NCBI RefSeq assembly: GCF_016862115.1
Contig: NZ_BOMI01000134.1
Span: 43,616-107,615, forward strand
Direction of reading: 5' to 3'
From: Paractinoplanes deccanensis
GTDB taxonomy: Bacteria > Actinomycetota > Actinomycetes > Mycobacteriales > Micromonosporaceae
DNA: 64,000 nucleotides
Part shown: one piece after another, positions 34,816 to 43,033 of the stretch
Numbering within the stretch: the stretch's first letter is position 1
Layout: every line of letters starts with the position of its first letter
Translations under genes and position numbers: made by a program
The notes under the pieces: model-generated
Databases searched by the model: none
Seen by the model: only the letters and a program-made list of their open reading frames with translations
Told to the model about the DNA's origin: nothing

Positions 34816-35657
34816 GAGTAACCCCCGTTGATCAGGCCGAGCCGGACCAGCTCGGTCAGCGGCTCGACGACGTTGGCGACGCCGAACCCGGCGAACAGCG
34901 GCCGGCGCTGGTCACGCCGGGCGCGGCACGACTCGACCAGCGGCACCGGATGGGTGGCCGCCAGCACCTCGGCGACCTCGGCCACCTCGCCGCCCTGCTC
35001 GGCGGCGATCGAGGCGGTCAGCACGTTGAGGAAGCCGTGGTGGGTGAAGCCGGTCTCGGGGTCGGTGTGGCGGATCGCGTGCCGCAGCCCGGCCGCCAGC
35101 CGGAACGGCAGCCGCCGGTCGCGGCAGGCGCACAGCACCGCGGCCAGCTCCACCGGGGTCGGGAAGAGCTCGGCGGCCAGCCCGCCCACCCGGAACTTGG
35201 GCGCCATCCGCAACCCGGCCGCGCGCGCCTCGGCGACCGCGTCGAGGGCGGCCAGCAGTCCCCAGCTCAGCGGGATCTCCGCGTACACCTCGAGGGTCGG
35301 ATCGTCGCCCGCCAGGGCGCGCAGGTTGGCCAGACCTGGCTGCGGATCCTCGCCGCGGCGCGCCACCGCGGCCTCGAGGTGGGTGACGACCGCCCCGGCG
35401 GCGCGCAGCTTGTCGACCGCGATCGGCACCGCGCTCACGGCGACGTCGCCGACCAGCGCGACCGGCAGCTTCGCGGCGCTCAGGTCGGCACCGATCAGCG
35501 AGGCGGGGACGAGCAGCGGCCCGAGCAGGCCGGCGAACCAGCCCTCGCGGTGCTCGGCGTGCTTGGCGACAGCCTCGGGCACGCCGACCGGGCTCGGCGG
35601 CATCAGGGACGCGTCGTCCACCAGCCCGGCGAAGAGCGGAGGCACCAGCGTTGACAC
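34812..35657 (-). CDS. Unknown protein coupled to fumarylacetoacetase
   Basis: A 281-residue cytoplasmic protein that I do not recognise with confidence. It looks like an alpha/beta barrel: alternating strands such as LPVALVGDVAVSAVP, VVTHLEAAVARRGE, LEVYAEIPLSWGLL and LRMAPKFRVGGLAAE, then LPFRLAAGLRHAIRH with a HTDPETGFTHHGFLN loop rich in His and Asp that could hold a metal or phosphate. There is no signal peptide. It overlaps fahA by four bases and is divergent from hmgA, so it is almost certainly part of homogentisate breakdown. No maleylacetoacetate isomerase of the glutathione-transferase type is seen nearby, and this protein occupies the place where that step would be. Confidence 0.7.
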   Translation of the reverse strand: MSTLVPPLFAGLVDDASLMPPSPVGVPEAVAKHAEHREGWFAGLLGPLLVPASLIGADLSAAKLPVALVGDVAVSAVPIAVDKLRAAGAVVTHLEAAVARRGEDPQPGLANLRALAGDDPTLEVYAEIPLSWGLLAALDAVAEARAAGLRMAPKFRVGGLAAELFPTPVELAAVLCACRDRRLPFRLAAGLRHAIRHTDPETGFTHHGFLNVLTASIAAEQGGEVAEVAEVLAATHPVPLVESCRARRDQRRPLFAGFGVANVVEPLTELVRLGLINGGYS

Positions 35658-35686
35658 GAATCCGAACCTAATAGACGCTTCGAGAG

Positions 35687-35704
35687 GCGGACAACCACGT
35701 CCGC
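35687..35704. promoter_or_regulatory. Inverted repeat in the hmgA divergent promoter
   Basis: gcggac-aaccac-gtccgc is a perfect 6-bp inverted repeat with a six-base spacer, midway in the 88-bp gap between the fahA-partner gene and hmgA. It is a candidate operator for both transcripts but differs from the hpd palindrome. Confidence 0.45.
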
Positions 35705-35745
35705 TATGTCGGTTTTGCTGTCCAGGCGAACTCTGGGAGGCAACG

Positions 35746-36909
35746 ATGCCGTACTACCGCAGCGTCGGCGAGGTGCCGCACAAGAGGCACACGCAGTTCC
35801 GGCGCCCCGACGGCGGGCTCTACGCCGAGGAGCTGATGGGCCAGGAGGGCTTCTCCTCCGACTCGTCGCTGCTCTACCACCGGCACCCGCCGACCGCCAT
35901 CGTCTCGGCCGAGACGTACGAGCCACCGCCGAGCACCCGCTCGCCCAACCTCCCGCTGAAGCCGCGCCACCTGCGGACGCACAAGCTGGACGCCGGACCG
36001 GCCGACGCGGTCCTCGGGCGCCGCCCGCTGCTGGCCAACAACGACGTCAAGATCGGGTACGTGGTCGCGGACCGCCCGTCGCCGCTCTACCGCGACGCGA
36101 TCGGCGACGAGTGCCTCTACGTCGAACAGGGCCGGGCGATCGTCGAGACCAGCTTCGGCACGCTCGAGATCGGCACCGGCGACTACGTGATCATCCCGAC
36201 CTCGGTGGTGCACCGCGTCGTGCCGCAGGACGGGCCCGTACGGCTGCTGACGATCGAGGCGACCGGCCACATCGGACCGCCGAAGCGCTACCTCTCGGTG
36301 CGCGGCCAGTTCCTCGAGCACGCCCCGTACTGCGAGCGCGACGTGCGCGGGCCGGGCGAGCCGCTGCTGGCCGAGGGCACCGACGTCGAGGTCTACGTGA
36401 AGCACCGCGCCGGCTGGACCCGGCACGTCTACGCCCAGCACCCGTTCGACGTGGTCGGCTGGGACGGCTGCCTCTACCCGTGGGCGTTCTCGATCCACGA
36501 CTTCGAGCCGATCACCGGCCGCGTGCACCAGCCGCCGCCGGTGCACCAGACCTTCGAGGGGCCCAACTTCGTGGTCTGCTCCTTCGTGCCGCGCAAGGTC
36601 GACTACCACCCGCTGGCGATCCCGGTGCCGTACAACCACCACAACGTCGACTCCGACGAGATGATGTTCTACACCGGCGGCAACTACGAGGCCCGCCGCG
36701 GCTCCGGCATCGAGCAGGGATCGATCTCGCTGCACCCGTCCGGCTTCACCCACGGACCGCAGCCGGGCGCTGTCGAGCGCGCGCTGGGCGCCGAGGCCTT
36801 CGACGAGCTGGCCGTCATGATCGACACGTTCCGCCCGCTCGATCTGTGCGACGCGGGCCTCTCGGTGGAGGACACCGCGTACGCCTGGACCTGGAACCGC
36901 CAGCCCTAG
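35746..36909 (+). CDS. hmgA: Homogentisate 1,2-dioxygenase
   Basis: A 387-residue cupin-fold iron dioxygenase that opens the ring of homogentisate to maleylacetoacetate. SLLYHRHPPTAIV, GDECLYVEQGRAIVETSFG, YVIIPTSVVHRV and NHHNVDSDEMMFYTGGNYEARRG (with the iron-binding His and Glu) are family motifs; ISLHPSGFTHGPQPG gives the last His ligand. The N-terminus is shorter than in the eukaryotic enzyme, as usual for actinobacteria. GGGAGG five bases before the ATG fixes the start. It is divergent from the fahA pair. Confidence 0.94.
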   Translation: MPYYRSVGEVPHKRHTQFRRPDGGLYAEELMGQEGFSSDSSLLYHRHPPTAIVSAETYEPPPSTRSPNLPLKPRHLRTHKLDAGPADAVLGRRPLLANNDVKIGYVVADRPSPLYRDAIGDECLYVEQGRAIVETSFGTLEIGTGDYVIIPTSVVHRVVPQDGPVRLLTIEATGHIGPPKRYLSVRGQFLEHAPYCERDVRGPGEPLLAEGTDVEVYVKHRAGWTRHVYAQHPFDVVGWDGCLYPWAFSIHDFEPITGRVHQPPPVHQTFEGPNFVVCSFVPRKVDYHPLAIPVPYNHHNVDSDEMMFYTGGNYEARRGSGIEQGSISLHPSGFTHGPQPGAVERALGAEAFDELAVMIDTFRPLDLCDAGLSVEDTAYAWTWNRQP

Positions 36910-37569
36910 CTAGCGCAGCACGGAGAGCTCGACGACGATGTGCTCGGGCAGCGGCTGCTCGCCCGGAAAGGCGGGCACCCGCATCCCGAGCACGTCGCCG
37001 CCGCGGTGCAGGCAGTAGGCCTTGCCCGCGGTCAGTTCCAGGTAGCCGGAGCCGTAGGTCACGCCGTTGCCCTCGTCGCAGGCGGCCGGGTCGGTGAACG
37101 GGTCACCCGTCGCCGGCCCGATCGTCGCGCGCTTCTCCAGCGGCTCGGCGCTCCACACCCGCTTGTCCGTGCCTGTGCAGTTCTGCACCTTGTCGTCCTT
37201 GCCCGGCGTCGAGCAGAGCAGCGAGATGTCGCCGGTGTAGGCGTTCGTCCCGACGCGCGGCGGCGACAGCCAGAGGGCGCCCTGCGGATATTTGTCGCCC
37301 GTGCCCATCGGCACGTCGATCGGGAGCACCGCCGTGCCGAAGGCCTGGCGCGGAGCCGACGACGCGAAGGCGGTCGGCACCTCGGCCTCGTCCGAGCCGG
37401 ACGACGCCTGGCTGTGGTAGAGCGTCACCGCGAACGTGCCGGCGGCCAGCACGGCCACCGCCAGCGCGGCGGCCATCCGGGCGCGGGTGAGGCGCTCCCC
37501 TCGTACGACCGCGATGGTGACCGCCACGAGAAGCAGGACCGCCACACCGGCGATGACGAGATCGACCAT
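36910..37569 (-). CDS. Single-pass membrane protein of unknown function
   Basis: A 219-residue protein with two close hydrophobic segments (LVIAGVAVLLLVAVTIAVV and MAAALAVAVLAAGTFAVTL) and an outside domain of about 160 residues. The outer domain has four cysteines (LLCSTPG, QNCTGTD, AACDEGNG, YCLHRGG) that could form two disulfides, and a beta-rich pattern ending HIVVELSVL. No family is recognised. Its stop abuts the convergent hmgA stop with no gap. The terminator of the chitosanase gene lies upstream, so it has its own promoter. Confidence 0.7.
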   Translation of the reverse strand: MVDLVIAGVAVLLLVAVTIAVVRGERLTRARMAAALAVAVLAAGTFAVTLYHSQASSGSDEAEVPTAFASSAPRQAFGTAVLPIDVPMGTGDKYPQGALWLSPPRVGTNAYTGDISLLCSTPGKDDKVQNCTGTDKRVWSAEPLEKRATIGPATGDPFTDPAACDEGNGVTYGSGYLELTAGKAYCLHRGGDVLGMRVPAFPGEQPLPEHIVVELSVLR

Positions 37570-37580
37570 GCCGACAAACT

Positions 37581-37617
37581 AGTGGGGCCGGGACCGATGA
37601 TCAGCCCCGGCCCCACT
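37581..37617 (-). terminator. Terminator of the chitosanase gene
   Basis: agtggggccggg pairs with cccggccccact over 12 bp with a 13-base loop. It starts seven bases after the chitosanase stop on the minus strand and separates it from the next gene. Confidence 0.8.
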
Positions 37618-37623
37618 GTCGTA

Positions 37624-38829
37624 TCAGCCGATATGGAAGTTCTGTCCGTAGACCGCGAAGTCGAGCGGCGTGTTCAGGTCGAGATTGCCGTTGGCGAGGA
37701 AGCGGCGCTGCGCGGTGTCGACCCGGGTGGTGTCGTCGTGCGCGGCCTCCTTCTTCATCTCGGTCACGCGCTCGTCCAGGAAGACGCTGAGCCAGGTGCG
37801 CTCGTCGCCGCCCTGCGCCGGCGGCTTGGCCCGCTTCAGGGCGGCGCTGCGGATCTGGCGCATGCCCTCGTACCCGTGCATGACCGCGGCGTCGTAGTAG
37901 GCGAACTGGCCGAGGGCGCGGACGCCGTCGTTCTTGCCGTCGCGCACCGACGGGTTGAAGTAGACCCTGTCCCGCTCGGCCTCCTGGGCCGCCTGGAAGG
38001 CCGGGTCGGCCGCGGCCGTACGCCAGTCGCGGGTGAAGGTGGGGTCGAGGCCCGCGTGCGAGGCGGTGCCGTTCACCGAGCGCAGCGCCGGCAGGTACTT
38101 GGCCAGCACGTTGCCGGGCACGGCGGCCGTGTACGCCTCGACGAGCTCCAGCATGTCGCCGGTGCCCGAGCAGAAGCCGATGATGCCGGCCGTGTAGCCG
38201 CGGCCGTCGTTGATGTCCTCGATGTAGGAGAACTGGGCCCGCCAGTCGAGCGACGAGTTCTCCGCCGCCGACACGAGCTGCATGGCGACGTCTTTCTTAG
38301 CCGGGTTGTCCAAGTTGACCCCAGTGGCAGGCGGCGTGGTCGGCGGCGTCGTACCGCCGGGCAGGCTCCAAGTCTGGTTCGCCGTGCCGGTGCAGGTCCA
38401 GATCTGCAGCCGCGTGCCGTTGGCCGAGCTCTGCCCGGTGGCGTCCAGGCACTTGCCGGAGCCGGTGTTGACCAGCGCGCCGCCGGATGTGGACCACTTC
38501 TGCGCGCCGCTGCCGTTGCAGTCGTACAGCTGGATCTTGGCTCCGTTCGCCGTCGACGCGGCGGACACGTCGAGGCACTTGCCCAGCGCCCGGATGCTGC
38601 CGTCGGTGTTGCCGACGGTCCAGACCTGCGCGTTCGTGCCGTTGCAGTCGTAGAGCTGGACGGCGGCGCCGTTGGCCGAGCTGGCGCTCGCGACGTCGAT
38701 GCACTTGCCGCCGATGCCGGTGATCGGCCCGGCGGTCGCGGCGCTGGCCGGCAGCAACCCGTAGATCAGGGCGGCGGCGGGGACGGCCAGGGCGACGCCG
38801 GCGTAGGCGACTCTCCTTGCGCGGAACAT
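37624..38829 (-). CDS. csn: Secreted chitosanase (GH46) with ricin-type CBM13 domain
   Basis: A 401-residue exported enzyme. A signal peptide (to ASAATA, about 32) is followed by a beta-trefoil lectin domain (35-157) with three GKCLDVxxxSxANG / LYDCNGxxxQxW repeats, a Thr/Pro linker, and a GH46 chitosanase domain from about 171. Catalytic Glu190 (AAENSSLDW) and Asp208 (EDINDGRGYT) align with Glu22 and Asp40 of the Streptomyces N174 enzyme. It hydrolyses chitosan outside the cell. The lectin domain is N-terminal, less usual than a C-terminal binding module. A ROK regulator is divergent, and MsiK could energise uptake of the products. Confidence 0.94.
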   Translation of the reverse strand: MFRARRVAYAGVALAVPAAALIYGLLPASAATAGPITGIGGKCIDVASASSANGAAVQLYDCNGTNAQVWTVGNTDGSIRALGKCLDVSAASTANGAKIQLYDCNGSGAQKWSTSGGALVNTGSGKCLDATGQSSANGTRLQIWTCTGTANQTWSLPGGTTPPTTPPATGVNLDNPAKKDVAMQLVSAAENSSLDWRAQFSYIEDINDGRGYTAGIIGFCSGTGDMLELVEAYTAAVPGNVLAKYLPALRSVNGTASHAGLDPTFTRDWRTAAADPAFQAAQEAERDRVYFNPSVRDGKNDGVRALGQFAYYDAAVMHGYEGMRQIRSAALKRAKPPAQGGDERTWLSVFLDERVTEMKKEAAHDDTTRVDTAQRRFLANGNLDLNTPLDFAVYGQNFHIG

Positions 38830-38884
38830 GGCGCTCCTCGAGACGGGGGATGAGGGGTGGCGCGCGCCGGGGAGACGTTAGAAC

Positions 38885-38896
38885 AGTTAACCAACT
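38885..38896. promoter_or_regulatory. Candidate ROK operator between csn and the ROK gene
   Basis: agtt-aacc-aact is an inverted repeat within an unusually A+T-rich stretch (gttagaacagttaaccaact). Sites of the form TTAACnAACTTTA are typical of actinobacterial ROK regulators. It lies 55 bp before csn and 60 bp before the ROK start. Confidence 0.55.
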
Positions 38897-38918
38897 TTAT
38901 CAATATGGCTCGATGCCC

Positions 38919-38948
38919 TTGACATGCCGTGACGGCCCCGCTTAACGT
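38919..38948 (+). promoter_or_regulatory. Sigma-70-type promoter of the ROK gene
   Basis: ttgaca (38919-38924) and taacgt (38943-38948) are separated by 18 bases; transcription would begin at or next to the GTG at 38956, giving a leaderless mRNA. This supports the GTG as start. Confidence 0.6.
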
Positions 38949-38955
38949 CCGGCGG

Positions 38956-40143
38956 GTGACCCGTCTGGCCGGCTCGTCGAAGCTGCTCCGAGCCATGAAC
39001 GAGAGCGCGGCCCTGGCCCACCTGCTCGACCCGGGCCGGCTCACCCGCTCCGACCTCCGCAAACTCACCGCGCTGTCGACGCCGACCATCTCCGAGGTGC
39101 TGCGCCGGCTCACCGACGCCGGACTGGTCACAGTGGTCGGTCACAACAGCGGCCGCCCAGGCCCGAACGCCGAGATCTACGCGGCCAAGCCCGACGCGGC
39201 GTACGCGGCCGCGGTCTCCGTGCGCGACATCGGCCCCAGTGGCGCGCCCTCGGTGGTCGCCGCGCTGTGCGACCTCACCGGCGAGGTGCGCGGCCGCGTC
39301 GAGTCGCGTGTGGACTTCCTCGCCAGCGACCCGATGGACGCGCTCGTCGACGTGGTCGCCCGGCTGCGCGACGAGGCCGGCGTCCCCGCCGACCGCGTCC
39401 GGCACGTGCGCCTCGGCGTGGCAGGCTCCTACGACGCGCGCGCCGCGACCATCCGGCACGTGCACCTGCCGGGCTTCGGGCGCGCCGGGCTGGTGCCGCG
39501 CATAGCGGCCGCCCTCGGCACCGAGGTCGGCGTCGACAACGACGTCAACCTCGCCGCGGTCGCCGAGCGCCGGCGCGGCGTCGGCCGCGACGCCGACGGC
39601 TTCGCCCTGCTCTGGCTCGGCCAGGAGGGCCTGGGCCTGGCGATCGACATGGCCGGCACCCTGATGCGCGGCGCGCGGGGCGGCGCCGGCGAGATCGGCT
39701 ACATGCCGCTCTACTCGCCCGACTCCACCGGCCGCAAGCTCGACCTCCAGCACCTCTTCGGCGGCGCGGCCATCCTCGAGCTGGCCCGGGACAACGGCGT
39801 CCCGGGCCGCACACCGGCCGAGGCGGTCCGCACGGCGGCGGCCGACCCGGCGGCGGCCGGCGACTTCCTCACCGGGCTGGCCGACCGGATCGCTGTCGGC
39901 CTCGCCGCGGTCGTCGCCGTCCTCGACCCCTACCTGGTGGTGCTCGCCGGCCCGATCGCGCAGGCCGGCGGCGGCACCCTGCTCTCCGCGGTGAGCGCGG
40001 CGATGCGACGCGCGGCGCCGCTGGAGAGCCCCATCGCGCTGACCGCCATCGACGACGACGCGGTGCTGCTCGGTGCGCTCGACGCCGGGCTCACCGCCGT
40101 ACGGGAGAGCCTGATCGCCTCGATCCGCTCAGCCCACCAGTAG
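38956..40143 (+). CDS. ROK family transcriptional regulator next to chitosanase
   Basis: A 395-residue ROK repressor. A winged helix occupies residues 20-75 (LTRSDLRKLTALSTPTISEV), followed by the ROK core with VEVGVDNDVNLAAVAERR and GGAGEIGYMPL. The usual zinc cysteines after GEIGY are absent (LYSPDSTGRKLDL), so this is a zinc-less variant. LVVLAGPIAQAGG is the conserved C-terminal strand. It is divergent from the chitosanase gene with a matching palindrome between, so it probably senses chitosan sugars such as glucosamine. The 3' end overlaps the convergent phosphatase gene by 15 bp. Confidence 0.88.
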   Translation: MTRLAGSSKLLRAMNESAALAHLLDPGRLTRSDLRKLTALSTPTISEVLRRLTDAGLVTVVGHNSGRPGPNAEIYAAKPDAAYAAAVSVRDIGPSGAPSVVAALCDLTGEVRGRVESRVDFLASDPMDALVDVVARLRDEAGVPADRVRHVRLGVAGSYDARAATIRHVHLPGFGRAGLVPRIAAALGTEVGVDNDVNLAAVAERRRGVGRDADGFALLWLGQEGLGLAIDMAGTLMRGARGGAGEIGYMPLYSPDSTGRKLDLQHLFGGAAILELARDNGVPGRTPAEAVRTAAADPAAAGDFLTGLADRIAVGLAAVVAVLDPYLVVLAGPIAQAGGGTLLSAVSAAMRRAAPLESPIALTAIDDDAVLLGALDAGLTAVRESLIASIRSAHQ

Positions 40144-41283
40144 CCGGGCGCGCAGCGAGCGCGCCGAGATGCCGAGGCCCTCGCGCAGGTAGCCGTCGAA
40201 CGTGCCGAACTTCGCCGCGACCTCGTCGAACCCGGACTGGAGATACTCGGCGCGCACGTCCAGCACGGCCTTGTAGCCGGCCCGGATCGACGCCGGCACC
40301 GCGGCGAGGGCGGCCGCGTTCGAGGCGGCGAGACAGCTGTTGCTGAGCAGGTAGTCCTCGAACACCGTCGCGCGCGGCACGCCCAGCGCGGTGAGCAGCG
40401 CGGCGCTGGCCCAGCCGGTCCGGTCCTTGCCCGCCGTGCAGTGGTAGAGCACGCCGGCGGCGCGCGGGTCGGCCACCGTGGTGAGGAACGTGTGGTACGC
40501 CTTGCGCGCGGAGTCCGCCGACACCATGCTCTTCTCGCCAGCGACCATCAGCGCGACGCCGCCGGCCTCGGTCTCCAGCGAGTAGCCGCCGAGTCCCGTG
40601 TCCGACGTGCCGGCCACGTTCGCGAAGACGTACTTCGTGCCCGCCGGGATCCGGTCCGGCCCGGCGGCCACCTCGGCGTCCGTGCGGAAGTCGATGTCCG
40701 TACGGATGCCGAGCCGCTTGAGCTTGGCCACGTCCGCGTCGGTGAGCGTGGCGAGGCTGTTGGAGCGGTAGAACACGCCCATCCGCACCCACTGCCCGCC
40801 GGCCGTGCGGTAGCCGCCGCCGTCGCGGAAGTTCGGCGCGGCCGCCAGGTGCAGCGACCGGTCGGCCAGGGTCAGCGACTGCCCCCGCTCCGGCACGATC
40901 TCGAACCACCAGCGGTCGGCCGCGCCCAGCCCGCGCACGGTCACCGTGCCTGCCCCGCCGCCGTGGGCCACCGCCCGGCGCCGCGAGATCCGGTGCTGGT
41001 CCTTACCCGCGTAGACGGCGACCCGGCGCACGCCCGGCGCGGTCCAGCCGATCGTGAACGAGCCGTCCGCGTTCTGGCTGACCTTGGCCGCGGTGAACGG
41101 GATGCGGTGCCCGCCGGCCCGGGCGGGTGCGGCGCTCGCCTGGGCGGGTGCGGCGCTCGTCGCGAGGCCGCCGCCTACCGCCAAGGCCCCGGCGCCGACG
41201 GTCGTCAGGAACCGGCGGCGACTCTGCTGCATTTCATTGAAGTTGCGCACCGCGAAAGAATCTGCGGCAGAGGTAGCCGCCAC
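40129..41283 (-). CDS. Tat-exported protein-tyrosine/dual-specificity phosphatase
   Basis: A 384-residue exported phosphatase. SRRRFLTTVGAGALAVGGG is a twin-Arg signal. Residues 55-145 form a fibronectin-like or Ig-like beta domain. Residues 148-380 match the Tyr_phosphatase3 family: NFRDGGGYRT, FYRSNSLATLTDADVAKLKRLGI, DFRTDAEV and the P-loop HCTAGKDRTG with nucleophile Cys282 and Arg288. Relatives dephosphorylate proteins or phosphoinositides; an outside location makes a nutrient or host-molecule role possible. The GTG at the listed end has GGTGGA upstream; an ATG 17 codons later is an alternative. Confidence 0.88.
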   Translation of the reverse strand: MAATSAADSFAVRNFNEMQQSRRRFLTTVGAGALAVGGGLATSAAPAQASAAPARAGGHRIPFTAAKVSQNADGSFTIGWTAPGVRRVAVYAGKDQHRISRRRAVAHGGGAGTVTVRGLGAADRWWFEIVPERGQSLTLADRSLHLAAAPNFRDGGGYRTAGGQWVRMGVFYRSNSLATLTDADVAKLKRLGIRTDIDFRTDAEVAAGPDRIPAGTKYVFANVAGTSDTGLGGYSLETEAGGVALMVAGEKSMVSADSARKAYHTFLTTVADPRAAGVLYHCTAGKDRTGWASAALLTALGVPRATVFEDYLLSNSCLAASNAAALAAVPASIRAGYKAVLDVRAEYLQSGFDEVAAKFGTFDGYLREGLGISARSLRARLLVG

Positions 41284-41295
41284 TCCACCGCCGGG

Positions 41296-42447
41296 TTAAC
41301 GCCGCGTCAAGATCAGGAGCTCGGCCACCGCCGCCAGCACCATCGCGGACACCAGCGCCACAATGCCGCCGGCCAGGGCATAGACGAACAACAGCAGCGG
41401 AGCGACGAACCCCACGTACGCCGCCGCGGCCAGCCGCCGATCGTTCGCCCGCAGCCGCGACAGCGCCACCGCCAGCGGCTCGGGCACGTTCCGGTTGAGC
41501 AGGAAGGTGACACCCACGAAGATCAGAACCCCGATCAGGCCCGCCCACATGCGCGAGATGCCGTCGCTGGCCAGCGTCATCAGTCCCGCGATCACCGCGG
41601 TGATCTGGGTGGCGTTCGCCCCGTACAGCGCGTACCGCCGCACCTGCTCCGCCGAGCTCTCCGACACGTCCAGCACCGGCCCGGTGGGCCGGCTCACCGC
41701 GGGCACCTCGGTCCAGTGCGCCGCCGACGGCGGCTCCGGCTCCTGCGGCCGGTCCGGCGCCGGATAGGCCCGCGGGAACGGCGACGGATACTCCCCCTCC
41801 GCGTCCGGCGGCACCGGCAACGTCGCCTCGTCGGCCAGGTCCTCCAGCGCCCGCGCCCAGCGCCGCCGCTCGAACCGGACGATGCCCATGTCACGCTGGG
41901 CGTCCCCGATCGACGGATCAAGATCCAGGGCCTGCGCGTACGCCCGCTGCGCCAGATCGAAAAGCCGCAGCCGCGCCGCCACGACCGCCAGCACCAGATG
42001 CGCCTCGGCCTCCGACGGCGCGACCCGCACGGCGTTCCAGGCGGCGTTCAGCGCCTCCTGCCCGTTGCGCGACTCGCTCAGCAGGGCAGCGCCGGTCCGC
42101 TGCGCATAGGCGTCCGAAGGCCACTGCCGCAAGATGTCGCCCGCGACCCGAGCCGCCTCACCGAACTGGCGCGTGTCGGCCAACGCCATCGCCCGCACGA
42201 CAAGAGCAGTCACCTCGGCCGGCGCCGCCGAAGCAGCCCGATCCGCGGCGACAAGAGCCTCCGCCGGCTGCTCCGCCGCCAGATGAATGCGCGCCAGAGT
42301 CGCCAGCAGACTCGCATCGTCGGGCGCCACACTCAGCCCCGCCGCGACCTCCCCCGCCGCCTCGTCATAGCGGCCCAGGTCGGCAAGCAGCAGAGCACGC
42401 TGCCGGTACTCTTCCGGCGTGGTCTCGGGATCCAGAGGCGCGGCCAC
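41296..42447 (-). CDS. TPR-repeat membrane protein
   Basis: A 383-residue protein. Residues 10-210 are five or six tetratricopeptide repeats (YRQRALLLADLGRYDEAAGEV, LARIHLAAEQPAEALVAADRA, LAQRAYAQALDLDPSIGDAQ). A Pro-rich linker follows, then four hydrophobic helices from about 280 to the end (ATQITAVIAGLMTLA, AGLIGVLIFVGVTFLLN, YVGFVAPLLLFVYALAGG, LVSAMVLAAVAELLIL). The repeats are cytoplasmic and the helices anchor them. Function unknown. Two DnaA boxes lie 52-79 bp upstream of the start. Confidence 0.83.
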   Translation of the reverse strand: MAAPLDPETTPEEYRQRALLLADLGRYDEAAGEVAAGLSVAPDDASLLATLARIHLAAEQPAEALVAADRAASAAPAEVTALVVRAMALADTRQFGEAARVAGDILRQWPSDAYAQRTGAALLSESRNGQEALNAAWNAVRVAPSEAEAHLVLAVVAARLRLFDLAQRAYAQALDLDPSIGDAQRDMGIVRFERRRWARALEDLADEATLPVPPDAEGEYPSPFPRAYPAPDRPQEPEPPSAAHWTEVPAVSRPTGPVLDVSESSAEQVRRYALYGANATQITAVIAGLMTLASDGISRMWAGLIGVLIFVGVTFLLNRNVPEPLAVALSRLRANDRRLAAAAYVGFVAPLLLFVYALAGGIVALVSAMVLAAVAELLILTRR

Positions 42448-42498
42448 GAGTCGAGGGTAGGCGCTCCCCCAAAACCCCGCCTCCGCGGGTGCGAGCCG

Positions 42499-42526
42499 TT
42501 ATCCACAGCGCCACACTTTGTCCACA
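42499..42526 (+). promoter_or_regulatory. Pair of DnaA boxes upstream of the TPR gene
   Basis: ttatccaca (42499-42507) and ttgtccaca (42518-42526) in the same orientation, 19 bases start to start. The first matches the E. coli consensus, the second the form preferred in streptomycetes. Confidence 0.7.
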
Positions 42527-42982
42527 GCCACCCCACGACCCACCAACCGGCACATCGGTCAGCGCCGCCGAGTGCACCCGGGAAGACGACTTCGAGCAGG
42601 CAGGGCATACGCCTTCGTCGCCGCGCACGGTGGCTACGACCTCCCCCACATCGATGGGATGTCGAAGCGTTGTATCCGGTCATGGCGGATCTGTCGGACA
42701 TCGTTTACGGCTACCCGTGTGATTACGGCGGGCCAGCGAGATGATCGCCCAATGGGAGAGTCGTGACGCCGCCTGGGACTGGCTCAGCCTTGCCACGCAC
42801 CGTCGACGGCATAGAGCCTTACGTTGACCGCTGGACGGCACGAGTTGCCGCCCAGCAACCTACGGCGGACAGCCGTTTCGCCGTGAAGCCGGTTCGAGTG
42901 AGGCGTGAGCAGCTGTCAGGCCCGTCCATCAGGATATTCGCGCCAGAGCCGTGATCTTGCTGGCCTTGGGTGCGGCTCGAAG

Positions 42983-43015
42983 GGCCCGGCCCGAAGAGGC
43001 CCGGCCCGAAGAGGC
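42983..43015. repeat. 15-bp tandem repeat downstream of ispF
   Basis: Two perfect copies of ggcccggcccgaaga (42983-42997, 42998-43012) and a decayed third copy that reaches to within about 10 bases of the ispF stop. Unlike other arrays in the window, the unit does not copy the gene's last codons. Confidence 0.8.
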
Positions 43016-43033
43016 GCGACCCGAGCGACGAGC

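Larger units (their letters stand above)
42448..43033. other. 586-bp intergenic region without a convincing gene
   Basis: Contains two DnaA boxes, a 15-bp repeat near ispF, and short frames such as one starting at 42680 (MADLSDIVYGYPCDYGGPAR) overlapping TGATG with a second of 28 codons (MIAQWESRDAAWDWLSLATH). These have no ribosome site or recognisable domain and could be gene remnants. GC is lower here than in the flanking genes. Confidence 0.6.

Noticed and set aside
42499..42526. Replication origin
   Set aside because: Only two DnaA boxes, no AT-rich unwinding region, and no dnaA, dnaN or gyrB nearby.
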